From assembly GCF_001983935.1 (NCBI RefSeq), contig NZ_CP017641.1, positions 310,001-374,000 on the forward strand: 64,000 nucleotides of DNA. The letters run 5' to 3'. Position 1 is the stretch's first letter; every line of letters starts with the position of its first letter. This DNA comes from Fuerstiella marisgermanici. Its GTDB lineage: Bacteria; Planctomycetota; Planctomycetia; Planctomycetales; Planctomycetaceae. This document shows, piece after piece, positions 15,001 through 19,915 of the stretch. A program made the position numbers and the translations under genes. The notes under the pieces are model-generated. The model had not been told where the DNA came from, did no database searches, and saw nothing but the letters and a program-made list of their open reading frames with translations.

Positions 15001-18000
15001 GAGTTTGAAGACATTCGGATCTCGGCAGCCGTTAATGCGGGCAATATCCTGGTCGTGCCGAGCGGTGGAAACGCCGTTGGTCGTTCGATACAGGTGGGTG
15101 GCGAAACATTTACATATGTCACATCATCAGCGGGATCAACTACGGACATCGTCATCTTCGACGTTGTCACATTGGTCACGAAAGATTCCACCTTCGAAGT
15201 CGCCGAAGCAACCGCTCAGGCACTGAACAGGCATTTCGGAGCCGGGACTGCAACGTGGCACCAGAATACTGTGTTGACCCTGCTGCCGATCACCGCACCA
15301 TCTGAGTTTGTTGTGAAGACGGGGGCGGACATTATCTCTGCACCAAGTATCACCTACACCTCAGGCAACGCAGCTGGTTCTCTGAACTTTACGACGCTGC
15401 CGCATCAGTTCGGTACTGTCAACATGACGGTCACCGTTCAGGATGCTGGCGTCGATGGTGTGTTCAATACCTCTGACGATGGCACCACGACAGTGCCGGT
15501 TCAGGTCGTCGTCGATGCCGTCAATGACTCGCCGACGTTGAACGCACTCGCCAATCTGCTGCTGCCTGTCAGTGCCGGTCAGCAGACGATCGACCTCACC
15601 GGCATCTTCCGAGGTCCCGACAACGAACTTGATGATGTCATGGTGACTGTCACCAGCAGTAACACAGACCTCATCCCAACGCCGACCGTGCAATACCTGA
15701 CTCCGCAGAACGCCGGTTCGCTCACGTTCACACCGGTTGCGGGAATGTCCGGTTCTGCCCGAATTACGGTCACCGTTACAGACAATGGTGTCGACGGCGT
15801 CTTCGACGACCCGTTGACTCCAGCGAACGAACGGGCCGACAACCGCATGGTCACGCGTTCGTTTATCGTGTCGACGCCACCAATCGTGCTGGCGCCATCG
15901 GGGACGATTTCGGACAGCACGCCGCTGCTGCAATGGACGCAAATTGGTAACTCGCCCGCTTACGAAATGCGACTGCTGAACGTCACGGAAAATTCGTTCG
16001 TGACACTGGGCACCGGTCAAACGGCGGGCACGTCATTCCAGGTTAACACGCCTCTGCCGTTGGGGGAATATCAATTCGAAGTGCGAGCCATCGATGCGTT
16101 GGGTGTGCCTGGGCTGTGGAGCCAGCCGTCGACGTTCACGGTCGCGGCTTCGATTACTGTCGTGACACCGTCGTCTGACCGACTGCCGGATTCCACGCCA
16201 ACGTTTAGTTGGACAGCCGTCAGCGGTGCAGATTCGTATTCGCTGCAAATTTTCAACGATGTGACAGGTGAGTCCGTTTACCTTGTCGAAGACCTAACGA
16301 TCACTCAGCACACCGTGCCATCAGGCAGCGATCTTCCGCTGGGCCGTTATCGTTACGTTATCACGGCGGTTAACACGCCGGCGAACTCTTCGACGGGAGG
16401 TACTATCTCGGCAGTCACAGAAGGCGTCTTTACAGTTTCGACGCCGCCTGAAATTGACCTACCGTTCGTGGCGATCTACGACACGACGCCAGAGATTACT
16501 TGGACGCTGCCTGCTGGAGCGGTCTCAACCGAGCTGGAAGTCTTCAACGTGACCACCAACTCCGTTCAGTTCACTGAGTCGAATATCACCGGCACGTCTT
16601 ACGCGGTTACCGATTCGCAAACGCTGCCGTACGGTCGCTACGAAGCTCGCGTGCGAGCCTTCGCAGATGCCGCCGGGACGATTGCATCGGACCTGAGTAC
16701 GGTCCACGTATTCCAGGTTGGAGCACCACCAGTTCTGTCTGGCCCAGCGGGTGCTGCCAACCCACGACAGACAGTGAATGCTCGCCCAAGTCTTACATGG
16801 AACGGGTCGCTTAACGGCGAACGATACAAGATCTGGGTCACCAACGTCACGTCGGGCGAAGTCCTTTACGTTATTGACAACCTGACAACGCAAAGCTGGA
16901 CGCCACCGGCCAACTTAACGGTCGGCGAATACCGCTATTGGGTACAGGCGAAAACGGGAACCGGCGAAGTCAGTCCGTGGAGTAACGAATACAACTTCAA
17001 AGTCGTCACTCCGCCGACCATCAACAATACTCAGCCGTCGACCCTCGAAAGTCGGCCGACGATCACATGGAACGCTCAAACGGGCATCGATTCGTGGCAG
17101 ATTTGGGTGAACAAGGTGGACGAAGTGCCCGCTCGAGTGCTCTACACAACCAACGGTCTAGCGGCTCCAACGTTTACGATTCCGGAAGACCTTGTCGAAG
17201 GACGGTATAAGGTTTGGGTTCGTGGCACGGCCGTGAACGAAACTACAGGCAGCACCACGGTCACTTCGTGGAGTACGCCGTACGAATTCGAACTCGGTGG
17301 CCGGCCAGTGATCACTCACCCGACGAACACCACAGACACAACACCGACCTTCACGTGGTTTAGTGTGGCGTCTTCAGCCAGCTACGAGATCTTCGTTTCG
17401 ACAGCAGCCGAACCGGGCACGGCCATCATTCGAGAAGCTGGCCTGACATCGCCGTCTTACACGGTGACGTCACCGCTGGACAACGGTTCGTACATGGTTT
17501 GGGTGCGAGCCCGCAGTGCCGATGGAACGATTACCAAGTGGAGTCTCACGTCGCAGGCACGAGTCAACATCAACACGGTAGCGGCTCCGGTCGTCAACAA
17601 CGTGCCCGGCGGATCGGATCGCACGCCAACGATTTCATGGACGGCCGTAAGCGGTGCCAATCGTTACGAAGTCTTTATCTCACGCAGCACGTCACCGTCT
17701 GTGGCCGTTATCCAGGATGCGAACGTCACAGGGACAAGCTTCACACCGACCACCGATCTCAATCCGGACGACTACCGAGTGTGGGTGCGAACGATTGACC
17801 TGGACGGCAACACGAGTGCGTGGAGTAGCGCGATTTCATTCACGGTGACCTCAACTGGTGGCGATGCCACCGGTACCGACATCAGCATGTCAGAGATTGT
17901 TCTGCTGGCTTCTATGGATGCCGCTGATGCCGCCTTTGAGGACGTGCAGGTAACCGTCAGCCACACGGCGTCCGATGCAATGGCCGCCATCGACGAAACG

Positions 18001-18267
18001 GCCACGAAGCCCGCTCGAAGGGTTCGTCGAGTGGTTCCGGTTGTCGTGAAAGACGCACTGCCTGCTGAAGAAGTTGTTTCCGGCGACGAGTTGATGTCGA
18101 ACTGGGACGACGAGATCTGGGCTGTCGAATCTGCCGCACCGGTTGATACGGCTCCACCGACAGAATCGGCGGCGAGCGACCAGAAGCAGGCCTCTGCAGG
18201 CTGGCTGGCCGGTCTTGCGGCCCTGACGCCAGCTGTCCTGCGTCGTCGCCGCAAGGAGGAAAAGTAA
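1..18267 (+). CDS. Giant secreted Ig-like/FN3 repeat protein with nested insert modules (5' end outside window)
   Basis: The frame is open from the first base, so the gene starts upstream; 6088 residues are visible. The protein is probably secreted or surface-anchored with an adhesive or structural role, which I infer from architecture only. In order: residues 1-60 resemble the end of a jelly-roll domain (GWYIDDIIIG); about 100-260 show beta-helix-like turns with repeated 'NNxV/I' steps (VTIQNNSI, VTVQNNIV, ILNNTVYG, LLNNIVAN); about 375-510 an Ig-like domain; 513-1033 one Ig/cadherin-like host with four small inserted modules; 1034-5174 nineteen interrupted Ig-like repeats; 5175-5290 an uninterrupted repeat; 5290-5950 seven FN3-like repeats; then an acidic/Ala-rich linker. 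The C-terminus is GWLAGLAALTPAV followed by LRRRRKEEK, a short hydrophobic stretch plus basic tail like PEP-CTERM-type sorting signals, though no PEP motif is seen. No enzyme motif is evident. Codon use is uniform throughout and no frameshift is seen. Confidence 0.93.
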   Translation, partial: GQNNDHEGWYIDDIIIGFSERGEAVTGPNRNNTTFFATPTNPVFGDPAVNLTGRYQLEIREGTEYVSSSADGLGNPINSLVADTKITSVFDTNDRFIADPAQPGSVGSIGDQNVHRDQGQVTIQNNSIHFARDVGILINAAPRTADGLSAPGAPRNFDSLNTKRWAPGVTVQNNIVDNFGDTGIRVSGDNAGGAAAAVPFGKILNNTVYGGTTANGVGIRIEHNAAPTLLNNIVANTTTSISIDGSPNTLADTIIGTTLFSGNGANPNRGTDFIDLSDTNDPFYVPNAPLFVDPDNLNFYLDAGSRAIDSSLNRLPDRSEFESVKNPLGIPSSDTLTPSYDRFNQQRIDDPSQMSASGLGSRIFFDRGAVERADFIGPFAVLVNPLDGAPLDLDPTDHNVLRIEATHLTQFVVQLQDAGIGIDDNFVTASQWELKRNGQILTEGVDYRFIYNPVTDEVIFRAVTVFETDRHYTITVIDRSSGSGIRDLARNSLQANRSNGDVRFEIVLDNDANDAPVNLAPNMAMTDEDTALTFETGTPIAIRVSDRDTYLGNNEITVTLFGNQGTLILPESITTNVAGDVVTFPSAAAAIGDELTILDNSDSANPDRVIFTFVNAADVPSPSATQIAVAAGDLPDAVAAAAAAVINTYFGAAAPATAAADSINLAADFTASRLLTVGTNIEVDGATQISVLDGATVMGEQFTVGIVQFTYVDQNLVPSPELDQIAIDPTDTAAMVATKTAAAINVVPLYGPGTAEVDGTDATQVNILVPDLFISNTDGTSIGVDGQQVTFPNGATVIGEEIDFDGTVYRFVDLNDGVPGAQEIGVDQTFSAQNVAAAALTVLNADFGPGTATRASNILNLVGVTPTSVIPLVLSGSEFALPDGATVIGDHIAIGGTAFTFIAPPVAPFVASANEIVIDPADDADTVATKTAAALDAFFGAGTATAAASVVTVRRLTVAGITPTAGVSVVTLTGDITQVNQALNGLQFLPRQDYYGPAGVTILSEDNGQFTQNPANRINMLDIDTIPIVVKPVNDDPTMDAIAGQQIIEDLDTTPMDGVNDVQTVNMSNITAGPINELEPLAVTAALDATTNVAFASGANVIGETLTIAGNALVYVDAAVVASPGPLEIAVNLTDSSEAVAAATAAFINAAFPGTAEAAYNFVALKVDASQVSGSSSEVFSISSQDDLITGLTVNYTSPDELGTLQYSSLPDAFGIAYVTVTITDGGLNRTLDGIDDAVVTREFKITVVPQNDDPTLDTIVDVNITEDLDADADDLNDEVVVPLTGITPAPANELEDLSVTAVVADTTIVAFANGTNVIGETLTVVAPSGTVVLTFVDIATTAVGPNQIRVNLADTTMQVASAVADAINNHATFIADGIAAVQTENSVSINIASTEVSGSDEVDATFISNQDDLITNLTVDYLQNAATGTLRFTPGRNQFGGTVTVTVTVEDAGIDALLSTDRNDADPQKQNSIVEQVFTVTIQPVNDAPNLDAVADQTVDEDSGTHPVDLTGIWAGIDNPSGVRVLNELEDVTVTHQLHSTTTVAVAAGENVIGTTLDFDGTTEFEFVDAAIVTTPTDVQIAVNLTDSTQDVASKAVAVINAKLGAGKVVAYSNTINTTEAMTITGSSSEAFAIMQAADIVTGLNITHTPRSETGVFEYSTVGDHFGQVIVTLTATDAGLDGIAGNSDDAKIDRTFIITVRPQNDDPTLGGITDITIDEDPDTDADNSNDEQSFVITDIGPGAANELEDLQVTATLTDTTIVAFATGANVVGETLTIDGTVLTFVDGTSGGPFGADDIAVLPADDTSAVAGKVAAAINAHAVITAPAVATVNSVVIEIDSALVSASDTVDAMFISNQDDLITGLTIDYNSREATGTLRFTPGRHQFGGTVNVTVEVEDAGIDGLFSTDRNDADDQKVNHVTTQTFTITVLPVNDAPNLDEISDQVVAEDSGTHDVDLTRIWAGMDLPADARVVNELEDMDVTQRLHNTTTLAIAAGKNMVGETVTVSGEVFTYVDAAFTVPTANQIAVADTDSTHVVAQKTADVINAHTNPLLGAGTVVASYNTVNTVKEAAMIVVDPASDRFAVMQAADIINSLSISYMTRDTTGTFSYTTVGDNFGQVIVSITATDAGIDGLFDGVDDLEIERTFTITVVPVNDDPTLDAIANITIDEDPDLDGNHINDEQSFTLTGITAGPDNELEDILAYAELADTTIVAFGNGTAVLNETLTVGAVTFTFRDSSTGPFGPTDIPVSPLGNTMHVATAAANAINAHPTLGVSAVATVNSIAIEINDSQVSASDTADAMFISNQDDLIANIAVDYDTRDNTGTLRFTPGRHQFGGTVNVTVTVEDYGIDGLVSTDRTDADGQKRNNFTTETFTITVLPVNDGPNLDEVSAQEVDEDSGTHTISLTDIWSGIENPADLRVINELENLRISERLHDTTTIAIAVGENVINETLTIDGTVFTFVDAATNPSPTDVQIAVDLTDATQVVASKAAAVINAKLGAGSVTAYQNTINTTTDLVVSASSTDTFALMASSDIIDGLSINYTSRDTTGTFSYSTVTDAFGQVIVSLTTDDAGIDGVFGTGDDGLIVRTFTISVKPINDAPNMDVIPDQLVDEDAAEQLVPLTDIWAGINVSDDAMIVNELEDIDVTADLHDTTSVAIAIGANVIGQTLTIDGTVFTFVDATVTPTPTSVEIPVSPIDFDTAGADATRTVATAAAAVINAELGANTVVAYENTINTTGNVTVAASSTDTFAIMLSSDIVSDPQIDYVSRNPASTGTLRYTPAGNAFGVVIVTVTTEDAGVDGIFEDDSNTIGVDESLDNIAITRTFTITVNPINDDPTMDEVDGSTVSAGTETDEDEAQQSVPLTGITAGPINELEDIRLTPTLHDTTTVAIAIGENVIGETLTINGTVFTFVDADVVTLPGTTEIAVSMTDSTFEVAVQAAAVINAALGVDTAIASSNTVNIASPDVVASSTAAFALMSASDVITIDGIDYVTRNLAGEGTFLYTPVGNAFGVVTVTIRTEDAGGDGLLETTADNNFIERTFTITVNPVNDDPTLDAVPDQAPVNEDSGEHSVPLSGIYAMALPSVNELEDMTVTAELADTTIVAVAVGDNVIGQSLTINGTVFEFVDLATTTPNGTDIGVNRTDDTSAVAAAAAAVINVTFPGMAIPTQNSVALSTAKANVSGTDTVDAFAIFDQNDLIADFAIDYTTRDTTGTFRYTPAGHQFGGPVTVKITVEDWGEDGLLEDKSGTLRDESADNNFIEEFFTITVLPDNDDPNMAAIADQDTTEDAAEQSVSLIDIWAGVDTTTGVRITNELEDIALTLELADTTTVAFAAGGNMFGEVITVDGSVFTFVDAAVTPSPTNLQIAVSDGDTTQSVATAAAAVINAELGAGTVVATDNTISTLNAATTVAVAATSDRFAVMTASDIVTDLAIDYTSRDTTGTFRYTPVANNFGQVQITITTTDAGVDGIFGNGDDHAITQSFSITVEPINDDPTIDVIANQTVTEDDPEQSVTLTGIHAIRLPWTNELEDIRLSATLHDTRTVVVAIGDRVIDETITIGSTTFTYVDEAITPSPDADEIAVLRGDTSQTVATKTAARVNALLGANTVVATDNTVNTASTAVFSSGDAFSLMSSSEIVDSASMAIDYNSRDNTATFRYTPIANAFGQVTVTITTEDAGVDGVYGTGDERSIDRTFTITIVPVNDNPTLDPIADQDTTEDFPQQSVPLSGIYTIQQVEHNELEDIQLSATLAATKSIAVATGQNMIGESITVGGVVFQYVDAASSPVPAPQQIAVLSSFDTSQVANATAITVNALLGGGTMTSAFNTVTTAATVAVSNTDRLAVMDAADIITDLDFTYTSRDTTGLFLYTPVAHAFGQVTVTVTATDAGVNGLFGDIGDLPVSQTFTITVQPINDTPVMDPVADQTVDEDAPAQSVSLNNIFAIAPSEVNELEDIAFTHQVHDTRTIAIAVGANVIGESITINGNVFTYVDASLGGAAVNEIAVFANDPTQLVASKTATVVNALLGANTLVASHNTVNTTSDVTTVAVSNTDRFAVMTAAEVITATSVSYVSRNSGGTFNYTPVADAFGRVIVTITQTDAGVDGIFGSGGDDISVTDTFTITVVPQNDLPTLDATLDQVVTEDAGMQTIDLTGITPRPANELEDIRVTHDLHNTTTVAVPVGSRTFGETLTVGGVPFTFVEAGVTPSPTSQQIAVNGNDSTIDVATKAAAVINARLGAGTVLASRNTLNTASSVTASSSTKFAIMAAGEIVDNLNLTYVSRADSGTLDYTPVANAFGVVTITVTTRDAGVDGIFDNSDDRVITDTFNITVDAVNDSPTLDAIADQTTDEDATQQQIPLSGIYNIAPPTTNELEHLRVSHTLHATTTIAVANGADVVGETLTIDGTVFTFVDATTTAAPTSTEIAVNAADSTQQVATTAAAVINAELGAGTVTAVHNTLNTESTVVASSVTAFATMPASGIVQGLAFNYNSGDNTGSMRYTPVANAFGQVTVTVILADAGVDGIFGTSDDLSTTQTFNITVAPQNDAPVLNGLGNLTNVEDGPEGSAPLSGILNIAAPTTNELENVRFETELHATNSVAVAVGSNVIGESITIGTTTFSYVNAITVNSPTPLQIAVFPDDSTQNVASKSAVVINNRLGANTVVATNNTLNTAQPVLVSSTDRFAVRQASQLVEGLAVDYVSRATDGTFRYTPSADAFGQVTVTVRAIDAGVDGQPGGGDDKVAERTFTITIAPENDVPVFTANDHITSENAAEQSVTITGIGTRHAPAFDELEDIRLDFNLEDSSILVVPNGERAIGNTITVNGTVFTYVDAASTTTPVAGEIAVNIGDTTRTVATATAAAINAELGANTAAASHNTVNTSATVVPGSATDFDLFAAADVVENLAIDYTSRATTGTLRYTPVADAFGQVTVTLTATDAGVDGIFNTADDEVTTDSITLTVVPANDLPGINPISKQVILEDSGAQAIPLNGITPGPLGEFEDIRISAAVNAGNILVVPSGGNAVGRSIQVGGETFTYVTSSAGSTTDIVIFDVVTLVTKDSTFEVAEATAQALNRHFGAGTATWHQNTVLTLLPITAPSEFVVKTGADIISAPSITYTSGNAAGSLNFTTLPHQFGTVNMTVTVQDAGVDGVFNTSDDGTTTVPVQVVVDAVNDSPTLNALANLLLPVSAGQQTIDLTGIFRGPDNELDDVMVTVTSSNTDLIPTPTVQYLTPQNAGSLTFTPVAGMSGSARITVTVTDNGVDGVFDDPLTPANERADNRMVTRSFIVSTPPIVLAPSGTISDSTPLLQWTQIGNSPAYEMRLLNVTENSFVTLGTGQTAGTSFQVNTPLPLGEYQFEVRAIDALGVPGLWSQPSTFTVAASITVVTPSSDRLPDSTPTFSWTAVSGADSYSLQIFNDVTGESVYLVEDLTITQHTVPSGSDLPLGRYRYVITAVNTPANSSTGGTISAVTEGVFTVSTPPEIDLPFVAIYDTTPEITWTLPAGAVSTELEVFNVTTNSVQFTESNITGTSYAVTDSQTLPYGRYEARVRAFADAAGTIASDLSTVHVFQVGAPPVLSGPAGAANPRQTVNARPSLTWNGSLNGERYKIWVTNVTSGEVLYVIDNLTTQSWTPPANLTVGEYRYWVQAKTGTGEVSPWSNEYNFKVVTPPTINNTQPSTLESRPTITWNAQTGIDSWQIWVNKVDEVPARVLYTTNGLAAPTFTIPEDLVEGRYKVWVRGTAVNETTGSTTVTSWSTPYEFELGGRPVITHPTNTTDTTPTFTWFSVASSASYEIFVSTAAEPGTAIIREAGLTSPSYTVTSPLDNGSYMVWVRARSADGTITKWSLTSQARVNINTVAAPVVNNVPGGSDRTPTISWTAVSGANRYEVFISRSTSPSVAVIQDANVTGTSFTPTTDLNPDDYRVWVRTIDLDGNTSAWSSAISFTVTSTGGDATGTDISMSEIVLLASMDAADAAFEDVQVTVSHTASDAMAAIDETATKPARRVRRVVPVVVKDALPAEEVVSGDELMSNWDDEIWAVESAAPVDTAPPTESAASDQKQASAGWLAGLAALTPAVLRRRRKEEK
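1537..3099 (+). repeat. Ig/cadherin-like host domain carrying four tandem insert modules
   Basis: The host opens with NDAPVNLAPNMAMTDED and closes with ITQVNQALNGLQFLP, the usual beginning and end of one bacterial Ig/cadherin-like repeat. Between them lie four diverged copies of a small module, at roughly 1738-1985, 2065-2290, 2365-2570 and 2635-2870. Each has 'xFPxGAxxIGE...I', a strand such as DGTVYRFVD or GGTAFTFIA, then 'xxIxIDPxDxxxxVAxKTAAAIN' and 'FGxGTAT'. The module is the one found singly in each later repeat. Confidence 0.8.
3100..15522 (+). repeat. Nineteen tandem ~654-bp protein repeats, each an Ig-like unit with an internal insert module
   Basis: Units begin at the codon for N of 'NDDPTLD' or its variants: 3100, 3754, 4459, 5113, 5800, 6466, 7150, 7801, 8509, 9160, 9829, 10486, 11122, 11752, 12391, 13012, 13642, 14272 and 14899. 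Unit lengths run from 621 to 708 bp. Each unit reads: 'NDxPTLDxIxDQxxxED', 'VPLTGI', 'NELEDI', then an insert of about 105 residues containing 'VIGETLTIDGTVFTFVDA', 'QIAVxxxDSTQxVA' and 'AAAVINAxLGAGTV', then the second half of the Ig-like fold 'IDYTSRDTTGTFRYTPVA', 'AFGQVTVTVTxTDAGVDG' and 'RTFTITV'. The repeats are diverged at DNA level but clearly homologous at protein level. Confidence 0.9.
15523..15870 (+). repeat. Last Ig-like repeat, lacking the insert module
   Basis: This unit starts with NDSPTLNALANLLLP and has the same start and end as the nineteen preceding units (LTGIF, NELDDV, AGSLTFTPVAG, ARITVTVTDNGVDG). Between NELDDV and SLTFTP it contains only about 30 residues, including VTSSNTDLIPTPTVQYLTP, which is the ordinary uninterrupted form of this fold. 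It is about 116 residues long against about 218 for the others, and so marks where the insert lies in the rest. Confidence 0.85.
15871..17850 (+). repeat. Seven fibronectin-III-like repeats (~280 bp each)
   Basis: Each unit begins with a proline-rich start such as PPIVLAPSG, ITVVTPSSD, PPEIDLPF, PPVLSGPAG, PPTINNTQP, RPVITHPTN or APVVNNVPGG. It continues with 'TPTFSWTAVSGADSYSLQI' or a variant and ends with 'LPxGxYRVWVRAxDxxGxxSxWS'. The conserved Trp, the 'YxVWVRA' strand and the 'WSxxxxFTV' ending match FN3-like beta sandwiches common in bacterial surface proteins. Confidence 0.8.
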
Positions 18268-18688
18268 CGACGGTGGGCGACCTGACCACTGGGTGGCATA
18301 TCCACAAAGTGGTCGGGGCTGCAGCACAGTGATCACATCTCAGATGCTGCACATTTCGGTGCCGCGGACGGTTCCCTGCAAAGCCCTCAGAGCGACAGCA
18401 GATTTCATTAACGATTCTGCTGTCGCGCCCGTTCCTGGTTTTTGAATCGCTGTCGATGAGTTTTCGTGATCTCACGCCGACGGCGAAACGCTGCGGATTG
18501 GTTCGGTGCTGATCGCCGACAAGCCCGCAGCTGAACGCGGCCATGGTGACTGTTCTCTGCGCATAAGCGGAGGGCAGATTAGGACCGGGCCGCCGCAAAT
18601 GGTGACCTCGGCCTTTCGTCTGCCCTCCGTCCGAAAACTTTTGCGGCTGGATGTTCGCTGTTAGGCGGGCCGGCCTCGGCACTTGTTT
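18268..18688. other. Intergenic region between convergent genes; holds a long hairpin
   Basis: No coding frame here looks real. The only structure I see is the nested inverted repeat at 18568-18629, described separately. The region lies between the 3' ends of the giant gene (plus) and the PDZ gene (minus), so terminator or 3'-end processing functions are expected. Confidence 0.5.
18568..18629. terminator. Nested inverted repeat, possible bidirectional terminator or structured RNA
   Basis: A perfect 11-bp outer stem (CGGAGGGCAGA at 18568-18578 with TCTGCCCTCCG at 18619-18629) encloses an inner stem GGCCG (18588-18592) / CGGCC (18609-18613). It sits 300 bp past the giant gene and 60 bp past the stop of the convergent PDZ gene. 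There is no clean U-tract, so a plain intrinsic terminator is uncertain. Confidence 0.4.
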
Positions 18689-19804
18689 TCAGAATCGAAC
18701 AGAAGCAACACGGGCCATCTGAGCGACACCTTCCAAAACCTGACTGCCGTCGTCCGACAGCAACGTCAGGTGCAGGGTGCCTCCTGATATTCGAATGGCT
18801 TCCTGCATGGCTGCTTCATCAACCAGTGGGATACCATTGCACACGGTGATCACCATTCCTGGCTGCAGGCCGACTCGATCTGCCGGCGATCCCGGTTCAA
18901 CAGTGTCAACGCCCAGCCCTTTGCCCGGCAACAAAATTCCCTTCAGACCCAGGTACCACTGAACTTCCTGAGGTGGTGCTCCCACGTGCAAGGTTGTGCT
19001 GCAGCGAACCCGTGACCAGTCGCAGGTAACGATCTCATGAGTGTGACAATGAGCGATCGGCTGACAGTAGCCCACCCACCAGTGACACGTCGCTGGTCGT
19101 GTATGACACCAGTGGTTTCGATGATTGTGGTTGTGCAGGATGTTGTGGACCAGGTGCTTCCAGTTATTGTTGTGCCCGTTGTGGACATGGTTGCCGCCGG
19201 ACTTCGCAGACGAACTCTTCTGTCCGTTGGTCTTCGGAAGGAACGGCACGGTCTTGAATTTCGAATGATCAAACTTCGGATTGATCAGTTTGAGGTTGTT
19301 CTTCGAGACGGACAATGATTTGCCCGTTAACGATTTTCCGGACAACGACTTGCCGGAAAAATTCTTAATCGAATTCGCCCCACGACTGTTCCACTTCAAC
19401 TGCTGCCCGGTGAAGCTGCTGTTTGAATTTTTCCTGCTGCTCAGGCCGCCTGACTGAATCGGCAGACCCTTGCCGAATGACGTTCCGGGTGTTGTCGTGC
19501 GAGGTGCCGTTAGCTTCGGTGTGGACGAACCGCCCTGCTTTAGCGAACCGAATTTGCCGAATCGACTGCTACCGCGTGACGACGGTGCCTTCGACTGCAA
19601 GGATGTTCCGCTCTTCGGTTGCCCAAGCGAGCTACCGCCGCTGCGAAAACTACTTCCGCGTGAAATGCCGGACGATCCGGATCGCCCCATGCGGCTGCTC
19701 ATTCCGCCACTTTTGCGAAACTTAGACTGAGCGAACGAATCCGCCGGTGTGGTTGCCAGGCAGACAGCGGCCACACAGATCAGCGTATGGAAAGAACGTC
19801 CCAT
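18689..19804 (-). CDS. Secreted Ser/Gly-rich, His-rich protein with C-terminal PDZ domain
   Basis: 371 residues. An N-terminal signal peptide (hydrophobic LICVAAVCLATTPA, cleavage near SFA-Q) directs export. Residues 28-200 are low-complexity and rich in Ser, Gly, Lys and Arg, with repeats such as 'SGKSLTGKSL'. Residues about 205-265 are unusually rich in His, Trp and Cys (HNHNHRNHW, CHTRPATCHWW, HCHTHE), suggesting metal binding or disulfides, which is an inference. The C-terminal ~85 residues match a PDZ domain: LGLKGILLPGKGLGVDTV, then GSPADRVGLQPGMVI and a 'VCNG' turn. No protease domain is present, so this is a binding or scaffold protein rather than an HtrA-type protease. The 'xGAPADRAGLQPGD' class of PDZ is common in exported planctomycete proteins. 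It stands alone on the minus strand. Confidence 0.75.
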   Translation of the reverse strand: MGRSFHTLICVAAVCLATTPADSFAQSKFRKSGGMSSRMGRSGSSGISRGSSFRSGGSSLGQPKSGTSLQSKAPSSRGSSRFGKFGSLKQGGSSTPKLTAPRTTTPGTSFGKGLPIQSGGLSSRKNSNSSFTGQQLKWNSRGANSIKNFSGKSLSGKSLTGKSLSVSKNNLKLINPKFDHSKFKTVPFLPKTNGQKSSSAKSGGNHVHNGHNNNWKHLVHNILHNHNHRNHWCHTRPATCHWWVGYCQPIAHCHTHEIVTCDWSRVRCSTTLHVGAPPQEVQWYLGLKGILLPGKGLGVDTVEPGSPADRVGLQPGMVITVCNGIPLVDEAAMQEAIRISGGTLHLTLLSDDGSQVLEGVAQMARVASVRF

Positions 19805-19915
19805 GATTTCCCCCTCGTTTTCGGTTAAATGCGATCGGGCAAAGTGCCCAACTGCCTTTAGCGGGAGGAAAATTGATCTGTTACAGCTTTCTTTTGAAAT
19901 CCCTGACCGCAGGTC

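Noticed and set aside
3100-15870. CRISPR-like or satellite periodicity
   Set aside because: The period is about 654 bp, the units are diverged at DNA level and all are one open reading frame; no short identical repeats with spacers.
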